In this document: positions 1 to 7,660 of the stretch, piece after piece
Layout: each line of letters opens with the position of its first letter
How positions within the stretch are numbered: the first letter of the stretch is position 1
Source: Alistipes sp.
GTDB taxonomy: Bacteria; Bacteroidota; Bacteroidia; Bacteroidales; Rikenellaceae
Reading direction: 5' to 3'
Length of the DNA stretch: 7,660 nt
NCBI GenBank assembly: GCA_017391185.1
Contig: JAFOZN010000245.1
Coordinates: 1-7,660, forward strand
Position numbers and translations under genes: made by a program
Notes under the pieces: generated by a model
Database searches by the model: none
Told to the model about the DNA's origin: nothing
The model's input: the letters and a program-made list of their open reading frames with translations, nothing else

Positions 1-70
1 GAGTTGTTAGAGGAAAATTATCCTCTATATATTGTATTTGTTCTAATTTATTCATCGTGATAACTCACAT
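1..70 (-). CDS. Start of an ORF inside the intron, possible homing endonuclease (partial)
   Basis: An open frame starts at ATG 70-68 and runs off the window edge, giving 23 codons. Its second codon is TGA, read as Trp under the code inferred for this phage. A second in-frame ATG at 55-53 would avoid that codon. AAGG lies about eight bases upstream of the first ATG and could be a ribosome binding site. From the second ATG the visible peptide is MNKLEQIQYIEDNFPLTT. It is charged, with a YIEDNFP stretch that resembles the N-terminal helix of many phage HNH-type intron endonucleases, but 18 residues cannot prove a family. Its place just downstream of the putative intron core is where phage group I introns often carry a homing endonuclease gene. 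The function is inferred from context. The alternative is a chance frame in intron sequence. Confidence 0.4.
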
Positions 71-144
71 TTTAATTACCTTAGCTTGCACCGATTTTGC
101 GGAATTTATTACCTATATATTACTATATAGGAGCGCAATATTTT
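1..144 (-). ncRNA. Group I intron interrupting the terminase gene (5' part only)
   Basis: Read on the minus strand, the terminase exon ends in GGCGT at 149-145. GGCGTAA (149-143) pairs with TTGCGCT (138-132) across a four-base loop. The last exon U (145) forms a U.G pair with G134, as expected for a group I P1 helix and its internal guide. Next comes a perfect 8-bp hairpin, CCTATATA (131-124) and TATATAGG (119-112), closed by a GTAA tetraloop of the GNRA class, suited to P2. After that, TTCCGCAAAATCGGTGCAAG (103-84) resembles the P4/P6 core, with CCG and CGG able to pair. Unspliced translation stops at TAG 125-123. The 3' half (P7, P8, 3' splice site) lies outside the window, so the fold is incomplete. 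The evidence is structure plus the exact position in a conserved motif. The alternative is a second assembly break. Confidence 0.68.
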
Positions 145-833
145 ACGCCTCGGCATTTCAATGCACAAACATCTTTTTTCAATAATTCACATATTTCTAC
201 ATAATGAAATCATTTATAGTGTTCTGTAGTAAACACTGGAAAACTTTCTTCTACAAAAGATCTACCATTTTCCTCTTTTGCTACAGGAAGTCTATAGAAA
301 TTTAAAAAGAAATAAAAATCCCCAGGAATTCTATAGCCATTTACTTCATATCCTTCTCTACATCTACGTTTCTGCTCTTCTCAAAAATCAATATAAGGTT
401 TACTATCTTTTGAATATGCAGAATACTGACCAGTAGTTTCATAAAGAATTGCAGCTTCTCTAAAAGGCGTCGGATCAAAATCTAATCCATCCTTATCATT
501 AATGGGTTTATATCCTGTTAATTCATAACTACACAATGGATCGAAAAATGTAATTTCATCTTCTAAAACAAAATCTCATAATCCGTCTCGATGCTTAGGT
601 TCTTCTTGTTCAGGCAAAATCTCTTTGACTTCTTCTTGAAAATTAAATAATTCATTAATTAATTCCTGTTCATTAACAATTTCCTTAACCTTCGGTTTCA
701 TCGATTCCTTTATTTCAGCATATTGTTCTTTAACAGGTTTATATGACTTATTTTCTTTTTTAGCCTTTAACCGCTCAGTCATCTTAGCTTGCGTTTTGGC
801 TAATTTTTCTTCAATTGGATTTTTCTTAGCCAT
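145..833 (-). CDS. Phage terminase large subunit, 5' exon, with TGA read as Trp
   Basis: This is probably the ATPase-nuclease that packages phage DNA into proheads. Under the standard code the frame from ATG 833 stops after 85 residues at TGA 578-576. Reading TGA as Trp gives 229 codons plus two bases with no TAA or TAG. The TGA codons are residues 86, 151 and 208. Residues 1-85 are Lys/Glu-rich and probably coiled. The later part carries YIDFWEEQKRRC, FYFFLNFYRLP and HYKWFHYVEICELL, and ends in DVCALKCRGV, which I recognise as the region running into the nucleotide-binding loop of large terminases from gut phages. No TGG codon occurs, so every Trp would be TGA. The ATG lies two bases after the stop of the upstream gene. 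The frame breaks after GT, the first two bases of a Val codon, where a group I intron appears to begin. Family assignment is from memory of motif patterns, not alignment. Confidence 0.75.
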
Positions 834-835
834 AA

Positions 836-2204
<1,369 letters not shown>

Positions 2205-2277
2205 TTATTTTTGAATTTTAAGTTATTTCGGTTGTAAATCAGATGCAAGATAGCATTACTTTGCAACTCCTATCCGA

Positions 2278-2285
2278 CAAAGTTA
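2278..2285 (-). promoter_or_regulatory. Putative -7 element for nifJ
   Basis: On the minus strand this reads TAACTTTG, a full match to the Bacteroidetes -7 consensus TAnnTTTG. It would give a leader of roughly 75 bases before the nifJ ATG. I find no TTTG at the usual -33 spacing, so the call rests on one box. Confidence 0.45.
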
Positions 2286-2406
2286 GGCATTTGATTCAAA
2301 AAATCATAGTTTTTTCGATGTTAATATTTTCACAAATGTAGCTTTTAACATTATTATCCAATAAATTCCACCTATGAGCAAAAAAAACTATCTTGGCATA
2401 TTAGAT

Positions 2407-2430
2407 ATTCAACTATTCAAATATTCAAAA
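2407..2430 (+). repeat. Three ATTCAA direct repeats with an 8-bp period
   Basis: ATTCAACT, ATTCAAAT and ATTCAAAA occur back to back at 2407, 2415 and 2423. They end eight bases before the -7 element of the peptidase operon and occupy the place where a -33 box would be. This could be a regulator site or simple AT-rich sequence; no known motif is recognised. Confidence 0.45.
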
Positions 2431-2438
2431 AAAGTACA

Positions 2439-2446
2439 TATTTTTG
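2439..2446 (+). promoter_or_regulatory. Putative -7 element for the M16 peptidase operon
   Basis: TATTTTTG followed by C matches TAnnTTTG. It lies 37 bases before the ATG at 2484, giving a short leader. No TTTG is present at the expected -33 spacing; the ATTCAA repeats sit there instead. Confidence 0.5.
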
Positions 2447-2483
2447 CACAACAACATATTTTATGTGGTAGATAACAATTAAT

Positions 2484-3725
2484 ATGATAAAATACGATAT
2501 AACTACACTCAGTAACGGTCTTACCGTCATTGCCAACCATGACTATGCTTCGCAGATGGCAGCGGTAAACATCCTCTACAAGGTGGGCGCACGCAACGAA
2601 CAGCCTCATTGTACGGGATTGGCACATCTCTTTGAGCATCTCATGTTCAGAGGCACTCACCAAATCCCCGACTTCGACACCCCCGTACAGATGGCGTGTG
2701 GCGAAAACAACGCCTTTACCAACAATGATTATACTGATTTCTACATAACACTACCTAAAGAGAATATCGAGACTGCATTTTGGTTGGAGAGTGACCGTAT
2801 GACAGGGCTTAATCTCTCTGAGGAGGCCTGCCAGATAGAGAAACGCGTGGTGATAGAGGAGTTCCGCCAACGCTATCTGAATCAACCATACGGCGATACA
2901 AATATGCTTCTGCGCGCTATGGCATATAAGGTTCACCCCTACCGTTGGGCTACAATCGGCATGAGTCCCGACCATATCGAGAAGGCTTCGATAGAGGAGA
3001 TTCACGATTTTTATCGCCGTTTCTACCACCCGTCAAATGCCATACTTTCGGTATCGGGCGACATTCCAAGCCAAGAGGTTTTCCGTTTGGCCGAGAAGTG
3101 GTTTGGTTCAATAGAGGATCCCAAATATGAGATCAGACCAATCCCTCAAGAGCCAGAGCAAAAAGAGGCTCGCCGTGAGGTGGTCGAAAGAGATGTTCCT
3201 GCCACAAATATCACCATAGCATTCCACATGGGAGATCGCCTATCGAAGGAGTTTTTCTTAGGCGACATCACATCTGACCTACTCGCGGGAGGTGATTCGG
3301 CAAGATTATACGACAGACTCATCAAACAACGCTCACTCTTCGCTACGGTCAATGCCTATATATCGGGAGACGTGGATGAGGGTATGTTTATCTTCACCTG
3401 CCAACTTTTGCCTACCACCTCAGAAGATGAGGCCGAGCAAGCTATATGGAAAGAGATCGAGGATCTTCAGAGGGGCAACATAAGTGATTACGAATTGGAA
3501 AAGGTCAAAAACAAGTTTGAGGCCAATACCCTGTTCGGAGAACTTAACGTGATGAACAAGGCTATGAATTTGGGCTATTACTCGATGATTGGCGATCTCT
3601 CGCTGATAAATCGAGAGGTAGATATATATCGCTCTTTGAGCAAGGATGATATCGCTCGATTCTCTCAGAACATCTTCCGCAAGGAGAACTCCTCAACACT
3701 TATTTACCGTGCAAAGAACAGATAA
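2484..3725 (+). CDS. M16 family zinc metallopeptidase, catalytic chain
   Basis: This is a 413-residue M16B-type peptidase, related to the mitochondrial processing peptidase and PqqL families. The inverted zinc motif HLFEH is at residues 48-52 (His48, Glu51 base, His52). The distal zinc ligand is probably Glu126 in RVVIEEF, 74 residues later, within the family's usual spacing. HPYRWATIG (151-159) and FYHPSNAILSVSGDI (180-194) are further family signatures. The C-terminal half is the inactive-type M16 domain. Its RSLFATVNAY segment lacks the usual Arg-Tyr pair, which the next gene supplies, so the two chains probably form a heterodimer around one chamber. No signal peptide is visible, suggesting a cytoplasmic protein. 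There is no Shine-Dalgarno sequence, as is usual in this phylum. The native substrate cannot be told from sequence. Confidence 0.92.
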   Translation: MIKYDITTLSNGLTVIANHDYASQMAAVNILYKVGARNEQPHCTGLAHLFEHLMFRGTHQIPDFDTPVQMACGENNAFTNNDYTDFYITLPKENIETAFWLESDRMTGLNLSEEACQIEKRVVIEEFRQRYLNQPYGDTNMLLRAMAYKVHPYRWATIGMSPDHIEKASIEEIHDFYRRFYHPSNAILSVSGDIPSQEVFRLAEKWFGSIEDPKYEIRPIPQEPEQKEARREVVERDVPATNITIAFHMGDRLSKEFFLGDITSDLLAGGDSARLYDRLIKQRSLFATVNAYISGDVDEGMFIFTCQLLPTTSEDEAEQAIWKEIEDLQRGNISDYELEKVKNKFEANTLFGELNVMNKAMNLGYYSMIGDLSLINREVDIYRSLSKDDIARFSQNIFRKENSSTLIYRAKNR

Positions 3726-3726
3726 T

Positions 3727-4989
3727 ATGCAACAGCCAGAACTTACCATACCCTCGAAGATAAATGTTCCGTTATCGGCTCTACATAAAAGCCGTAACGG
3801 AGTAAACATACATGTAATCAACACCCCAGAATATGAGGTTGTCCGCGTGTCGTTTGTATTCCACGCTGGTACACGCTCTCAGTCTCACCCATTTGTAGCT
3901 TCAGCTACGGCTAATATGCTCGCCGAGGGTAGCCGAGATTACACCTCACAGCAGTTAGCCGAGAAGTTGGATTACTATGGATCGTATTTCGATGTAAACA
4001 TAGACCGCGATTACGCCTATATCACATTCTGCTCGTTGAAGAAATTTTTCGCTCAGACATCAGAGGTCATTGAGCAGATCATCCTCCACCCCACATTCCC
4101 CGACAAGGAGGTTGCAACATATTGCGCCAAGCGCCGTCAGCAACTCACTATCGAGAGACGCAAGGTAGAGACTCGTGCCCGCGAGAAGTTTGCACAAGCT
4201 ATATTCGGTGAGGAACATCCCTATGGTATATCATACGATGAGAAGGAGTACGACACTATAACACGATGCCAGATTGAAGATCACTATCGCAGACTATATA
4301 CAGCCCAAAACTGTATGATTGTATGTAGTGGTAGTATTTCGGATGAGGTATTGCAACAAATCACCGCCATAGCCGAGCAGATACAATCTTCATCGGAGAC
4401 TTTTGATGACAAGATCCCATCATTCCACACCACTCACTCGGAGATTGTTAAACACGATGGCGCATTGCAGTCCTCGATCCGTATGGGACGTCTGCTTTTT
4501 CCTCGCACACACGCCGATTTTATACCTATGCAGGTGCTTGCCACTATCCTCGGAGGATATTTCGGATCACGCCTGATGCAGAATCTCAGAGAGCGCAACG
4601 GCTTTACTTATGGAGTTTTCTCAGCGATGGTCAACTTCCAACATACGGGATACCTCGCCATAGCCACACAAGTGGGCAAAGAGGTTACCCAAGAGGCTTT
4701 AGAGCAGATTGCTTATGAGATTGATATTTTGCGCAATGAGAAGGTCGATGAGGAGGAGCTTCTGCTTGTCAAAAACATCATGGCAGGCGAGATGATGCGC
4801 ATACTCGATGGGCCGTTTGGTATAGCAGATGTAGCGACAGAGAATATTTTGTGTGGCTTTGACAATCGTCACATACAACATAACTTGGAACGCATACGCC
4901 AAACCACACCCGAAGAGATACTATCACTGGCTCAGAAATATCTCGACCCGAAGGATTTGGTGACGGTAGTTGTGGGAGATATCGAATAA
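3727..4989 (+). CDS. M16 family peptidase-like chain without the zinc motif
   Basis: This 420-residue protein is the partner-type M16B chain. At the position of HxxEH it has FVASATANMLAEGS, so it cannot bind zinc in the usual way. The C-terminal half keeps the Arg/Tyr signature RERNGFTYGV (288-297; Arg290 or Arg288 with Tyr295), which in two-chain M16B enzymes helps bind substrate in the catalytic partner. The start is placed at ATG 3727, one base after the TAA of the upstream gene. An in-frame ATG at 3646 exists but would overlap that gene by 80 bases and add a non-family extension. The one-base spacing implies translational coupling and a 1:1 complex. No signal peptide is seen. It ends just before a strong terminator. 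Confidence 0.9.
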   Translation: MQQPELTIPSKINVPLSALHKSRNGVNIHVINTPEYEVVRVSFVFHAGTRSQSHPFVASATANMLAEGSRDYTSQQLAEKLDYYGSYFDVNIDRDYAYITFCSLKKFFAQTSEVIEQIILHPTFPDKEVATYCAKRRQQLTIERRKVETRAREKFAQAIFGEEHPYGISYDEKEYDTITRCQIEDHYRRLYTAQNCMIVCSGSISDEVLQQITAIAEQIQSSSETFDDKIPSFHTTHSEIVKHDGALQSSIRMGRLLFPRTHADFIPMQVLATILGGYFGSRLMQNLRERNGFTYGVFSAMVNFQHTGYLAIATQVGKEVTQEALEQIAYEIDILRNEKVDEEELLLVKNIMAGEMMRILDGPFGIADVATENILCGFDNRHIQHNLERIRQTTPEEILSLAQKYLDPKDLVTVVVGDIE

Positions 4990-4990
4990 T

Positions 4991-5025
4991 AAAAAATCGT
5001 AGTGCGCTGTGCACTACGATTTTTT
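4991..5025. terminator. Bidirectional intrinsic terminator
   Basis: AAAAAATCGTAGTGC (4991-5005) is a perfect inverted repeat of GCACTACGATTTTTT (5011-5025), with loop GCTGT. The A and T runs at the ends give a U tract on either strand, so it can terminate both the M16 operon and convergent ksgA. The ksgA stop codon and its last codons (NKKS) lie within the right arm. Confidence 0.93.
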
Positions 5026-5805
5026 ATTCTCTGCTACCCAATTTGTCAACTCCACAAAATCCGCTACCGACAACTGCTCAGCTCTCTGGGTAAAGAAGCG
5101 ATGCTCTGCCCCACCGAAATCTCCAAATTGACTCTTGAGCGAGTTGCGTATCATCTTACGTCTTTGTCCAAACGAAGCCTTCACAACTTTGACAAACAAG
5201 AGCTCATCACAACCCAAGCGCTCCACACTATTACGCTTGAGGCGGATAACTGCACTCTTGACTTTGGGCGGAGGATTAAAGACCTTCTCGCTGACGGTAA
5301 AAAGATACTCTATATCATACCACGCCTGCAACAAGACGCTCAAAATTCCATACTCCCTCGATCCCGGTGGCTCGGCAATACGCACCGCAACCTCCTTCTG
5401 GATCATGCCCACACATTCGGGAATAATATCGCGATTCTCTATAACCTTGAAGAAGATCTGCGAAGAGATATTATATGGGAAATTACCAATCACCTTCAAA
5501 CTCTCGCCAAAACTCTCCTTAAGATTCATATTAAGAAAATCACCCTCGATGAGTCTTGGTGAAAAATCGGGATAATGCTCATGCAGATACTCAATACTCT
5601 CGGTGTCGATATCCACTCCGTAGGTCACAATATCCTCACGCTGCAAGAGATATTGTGTAAGTACACCCATACCGCAACCAACCTCCAACACCTTATCGGG
5701 AGACTCCGTGCTACCCCCAGAGAGAGAGTTGCAAATCTTCTGTGCGATATTAAGGTCGGTCAAAAAGTGCTGACCTAATGCCTTTTTTGCTCTGACTTGA
5801 TTCAT
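5014..5805 (-). CDS. ksgA: 16S rRNA (adenine1518-N6/adenine1519-N6) dimethyltransferase
   Basis: KsgA (RsmA) dimethylates two adjacent adenines near the 3' end of 16S rRNA using S-adenosylmethionine, late in 30S assembly. The 263-residue protein starts with the family's QVRAKKALGQHFL. SAM-binding motif I is VLEVGCGMGVLT (39-50), the acidic ribose-binding region is VDIDTES (64-70), and the catalytic NFPY is at 108-111. NPPPKVKSAVIRLK (177-190) and FGQRRKMIRNSLK (212-224) are the usual C-terminal signatures. The start at ATG 5805 fits family alignments. The frame extends upstream to a TTG at 5841, but that would add 12 non-family residues and run through the promoter. It follows the catalase gene on the same strand after 60 bases but has its own promoter match, so it is probably not strictly dependent on that gene. 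It ends inside the shared terminator. Confidence 0.96.
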   Translation of the reverse strand: MNQVRAKKALGQHFLTDLNIAQKICNSLSGGSTESPDKVLEVGCGMGVLTQYLLQREDIVTYGVDIDTESIEYLHEHYPDFSPRLIEGDFLNMNLKESFGESLKVIGNFPYNISSQIFFKVIENRDIIPECVGMIQKEVAVRIAEPPGSREYGILSVLLQAWYDIEYLFTVSEKVFNPPPKVKSAVIRLKRNSVERLGCDELLFVKVVKASFGQRRKMIRNSLKSQFGDFGGAEHRFFTQRAEQLSVADFVELTNWVAENKKS

Positions 5806-5809
5806 AGCG

Positions 5810-5842
5810 CAAAGATAGTATTTTTTGTCGGATTCGCTCAAC
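5810..5842 (-). promoter_or_regulatory. Putative ksgA promoter, near-leaderless
   Basis: On the minus strand TATCTTTG (5817-5810) matches the Bacteroidetes -7 consensus fully. GTTG (5842-5839) is a near match to the -33 TTTG, with a 21-base spacing. The -7 box ends only four bases before the ksgA ATG, so transcription would start at or very near the start codon. Confidence 0.6.
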
Positions 5843-5865
5843 TATGACGCAAGGAAAATAAAAAA

Positions 5866-7368
5866 CTACCTCCAATCCCACGATGGATGCGCAGGATCGG
5901 CTGCTGTCAAGGCTTCGTCAAGCGAGAGCCCCAAGGCTTTTGCAACACCCTCGCCGTAGGATGGATCGGCACGGTGGCAATTACGAATGTGACGTTGCTT
6001 GATAAATAGTTCTGCATCGCCCATTGCGCGAGCCGTATTTTCGCAAGTTGCCTTTTGATCTTCTGCAGACATCAGTCGCCACAGCTTACCAGGCTGAGTA
6101 TAGTAATCGCTATCAAGCTCACGTTCATCATAGTTATAAACCTCGCCATCCACCCTCAATGGTGGCTCTTTCAACATCGGCTGATCCTGCCACTCGCCGT
6201 AGCTATTAGGCTCGTAGCCTATCGTGCGACCTGCGTTGTCATCCGTACGCATCTGTCCATCACGATGGTACGAGTGATATGGGCAACGAGGCTTGTTAAT
6301 AGGAATCAAATGGTGATTTACACCCAAGCGATAGCGTTGTGCATCGCCATAGGAGAACAATCGCCCCTGCAACATCTTATCGGGAGAAAAGCCAATACCA
6401 TCAATGATATTCATCGGATTGAAAGCCGCTTGCTCGGTCTCGGCATAAAAGTTTTCGGGGTTGCGGTTAAGTTCCAAAATGCCGACATCGTGTAGCGGGA
6501 AGTCACCATGATACCACACCTTCGTAAGGTCAAACGGATTGATGTGATATTTGCGAGCCTCCTCCTCGCTCATCAACTGCACCTGCATTTGCCAACGTGG
6601 ATAATCCCCACGCTCAATAGCCTCAAACAAATCTCGCTGGTGCGACTCACGATCTTTGGCGATCACAGCCTCGGCTTCGGCATCAGTCCAATTCTTTATG
6701 CCCTGCAAGGTGCGCAGATGGAACTTCACCCAAGTGCGGCGATTATTGGCGTCAATAAAACTATAAGTATGACTACCAAAGCCGTGCATATGGCGAAACG
6801 AGGCAGGAATTCCACGAGGCGACATCGTGATCGTTATCTGATGTAACGCTTCGGGCAGGAGTGTCCAAAAGTCCCAATTGCTATTCGCTGAGCGCATACC
6901 AGTACGTGGGTCACGCTTGATGGCGTGGTTCAGATCGGGAAATTTCAGCGGATCACGCAAAAAGAAGACGGGCGTATTGTTACCTACCAAGTCCCAATTA
7001 CCAGTATCGGTATAAAACTTCATCGCAAAACCACGAATATCGCGTTCGGCATCGGCCGCACCACGTTCGCCCGCCACGGTCGAGAAACGCACGAAACAAG
7101 GGGTCTGCTTGCCAACCTCAGAAAAAATAGAGGCACGTGTATAGGCCGAGATATCATGCGTTACGGTGAATGTACCGTAGGCACCTGAGCCTTTGGCATG
7201 CATACGTCTTTCGGGAATCACCTCACGATCGAAATGCGCTAATTTCTCGATGTACCAAGGATCTTGCAATGTCACAGGCCCACGAACACCTGCCGTCTGC
7301 GTATTTTGGTTATCGGCAATAGGACGACCATTCTCCGCAGTCAAATGTTTTTTGTCATTCTGCTTCAT
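5866..7368 (-). CDS. katA: Monofunctional haem catalase
   Basis: The enzyme converts hydrogen peroxide to water and oxygen in the cytoplasm. It is a 500-residue small-subunit catalase. The N-terminal part has [20 protein letters not shown], containing the distal catalytic His57. [11 protein letters not shown] (93-103) follows. The distal Asn lies in [12 protein letters not shown] (Asn130 or Asn131). The proximal haem-ligand Tyr340 is in [14 protein letters not shown] (336-349). [14 protein letters not shown] (192-205) is also typical. The length shows there is no large-subunit C-terminal flavodoxin-like domain. I chose ATG 7368 because the protein then begins [20 protein letters not shown], as in related catalases; an in-frame ATG at 7398 would add ten residues. 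In Bacteroidales this enzyme protects anaerobes during oxygen exposure. The symbol could equally be katB in some annotations. Confidence 0.95.
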   Translation of the reverse strand: MKQNDKKHLTAENGRPIADNQNTQTAGVRGPVTLQDPWYIEKLAHFDREVIPERRMHAKGSGAYGTFTVTHDISAYTRASIFSEVGKQTPCFVRFSTVAGERGAADAERDIRGFAMKFYTDTGNWDLVGNNTPVFFLRDPLKFPDLNHAIKRDPRTGMRSANSNWDFWTLLPEALHQITITMSPRGIPASFRHMHGFGSHTYSFIDANNRRTWVKFHLRTLQGIKNWTDAEAEAVIAKDRESHQRDLFEAIERGDYPRWQMQVQLMSEEEARKYHINPFDLTKVWYHGDFPLHDVGILELNRNPENFYAETEQAAFNPMNIIDGIGFSPDKMLQGRLFSYGDAQRYRLGVNHHLIPINKPRCPYHSYHRDGQMRTDDNAGRTIGYEPNSYGEWQDQPMLKEPPLRVDGEVYNYDERELDSDYYTQPGKLWRLMSAEDQKATCENTARAMGDAELFIKQRHIRNCHRADPSYGEGVAKALGLSLDEALTAADPAHPSWDWR

Positions 7369-7411
7369 AACGGAAATTTTGTAAGAATTTATTATCATAT
7401 TCTCTTATTCC

Positions 7412-7419
7412 CAAAACTA
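7412..7419 (-). promoter_or_regulatory. Putative -7 element for catalase
   Basis: On the minus strand this reads TAGTTTTG, matching TAnnTTTG. It lies 43 bases before the chosen ATG at 7368. No -33 box is evident. A competing candidate is CATCTTTG (7540-7533), one mismatch from consensus, with TTTG at 7567-7564 spaced 23 bases away; it would give a leader of about 160 bases. Confidence 0.35.
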
Positions 7420-7475
7420 TGCCATGAGCTTTCAAGTTTTTTTTGAAGCACGAATTAAATGGAAGATTCTAAAAG

Positions 7476-7497
7476 TAGAAATGAGCTATAATTTCTA
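7476..7497. repeat. Short inverted repeat upstream of catalase
   Basis: TAGAAAT (7476-7482) and ATTTCTA (7491-7497) form a perfect 7-bp inverted repeat around an 8-base spacer. It could be an operator for an oxidative-stress regulator or a small hairpin in a long leader. It is AT-rich and could be chance. Confidence 0.3.
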
Positions 7498-7607
7498 TGG
7501 GCTATTGTACAAAACTTATAATTATCTTCGTGCAAAGATGTAATAGCAACTTTCAGAATCCTCCAAACAAGTGATTTATATTAAATCTTACAATGCCTAC
7601 TTTTATT

Positions 7608-7626
7608 GATAATGATAATCTTTAAA
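7608..7626. promoter_or_regulatory. Fur-box-like site
   Basis: The 19 bases beginning GATAATGATAATC match the classical Fur box consensus at 16 positions by my count; the mismatches are all in the right-hand third. The surroundings are AT-rich, which lowers the weight. It lies about 240 bases upstream of catalase and near the window edge, so it may serve a neighbour outside the window. A Fur-family iron or peroxide regulator would fit either case. Confidence 0.4.
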
Positions 7627-7660
7627 TATATCTATTTCCAAAATAATCAAGAGATGGTCC

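Larger units (their letters stand above)
7399..7660. other. Non-coding region upstream of catalase
   Basis: These 262 AT-rich bases have no believable ORF. Apart from the listed promoter matches, inverted repeat and Fur-like site, I see nothing definite. A gene on the plus strand may start beyond the window. Confidence 0.6.

Noticed and set aside
9..26. AGAGGA/TCCTCT inverted repeat as a terminator
   Set aside because: It lies inside the open frame of the intron ORF, has only a 6-bp stem and no U tract; it could be part of the intron fold but this cannot be judged here.
576..833. An 85-residue stand-alone protein on the minus strand
   Set aside because: It is only the Lys/Glu-rich N-terminus of the terminase; the frame continues through the TGA with typical terminase sequence.
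3646..3726. Upstream start for the second M16 chain
   Set aside because: It overlaps the first peptidase gene by 80 bases and adds residues that do not look like the family; ATG 3727 is better.
5002..5778. Several plus-strand ORFs opposite ksgA
   Set aside because: They are antisense shadows of a clearly identified gene on the minus strand.
6024..7446. Plus-strand ORFs opposite catalase
   Set aside because: They lie antisense to a full-length conserved catalase and show no family motifs.

Overview
The window joins two unrelated pieces of DNA. Positions 1 to about 1075 are AT-rich (about one third G+C on a sampled line) and read as part of a tailed-phage packaging module on the minus strand. 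Positions from about 1075 to 7660 are a bacterial chromosome segment (about half G+C on a sampled coding line). The bacterial part looks like Bacteroidales: the proteins are of that type, genes lack Shine-Dalgarno sequences, and there are matches to the Bacteroidetes -7 element TAnnTTTG upstream of the genes.

Phage part, minus strand. From high to low coordinates it holds the 3' part of a small protein (a terminase-small-subunit candidate by position), then the large terminase (TerL), then what looks like a group I intron that interrupts TerL, then the start of an ORF inside the intron that runs off the window. With the standard code the terminase looks broken into pieces. With TGA read as tryptophan, two adjacent genes become continuous, each in a single frame, with one TGA in the first and three in TerL. 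The upstream gene ends in TAG, so only TGA appears recoded. The terminase frame then ends abruptly in its nucleotide-binding motif (residues KCRGV). Exactly there an RNA P1 helix with a U.G splice-site pair forms, followed by an 8-bp hairpin with a GUAA loop. These are hallmarks of a group I intron.

Junction. Near 1070-1080 the phage frame meets a pyruvate:ferredoxin oxidoreductase gene (nifJ) cut at about one third of its length. The join breaks genes on both sides and has no integrase, att repeat or IS. An assembly chimera is the simplest explanation, though a real rearrangement is not excluded.

Bacterial part. nifJ (minus) and a pair of M16 peptidase genes (plus) diverge from a 285-bp intergenic region. 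The peptidase pair is a zinc-motif chain followed one base later by a chain without the zinc motif. It converges on ksgA (16S rRNA dimethyltransferase, minus), with a perfect 15-bp bidirectional terminator between them that overlaps the ksgA stop codon. Upstream of ksgA on the same strand is a complete haem catalase. The last 260 bases contain no gene but hold promoter-like elements and a good Fur-box match. The bacterial genes are housekeeping, central anaerobic metabolism and oxidative-stress functions; the unusual biology is in the phage kilobase.
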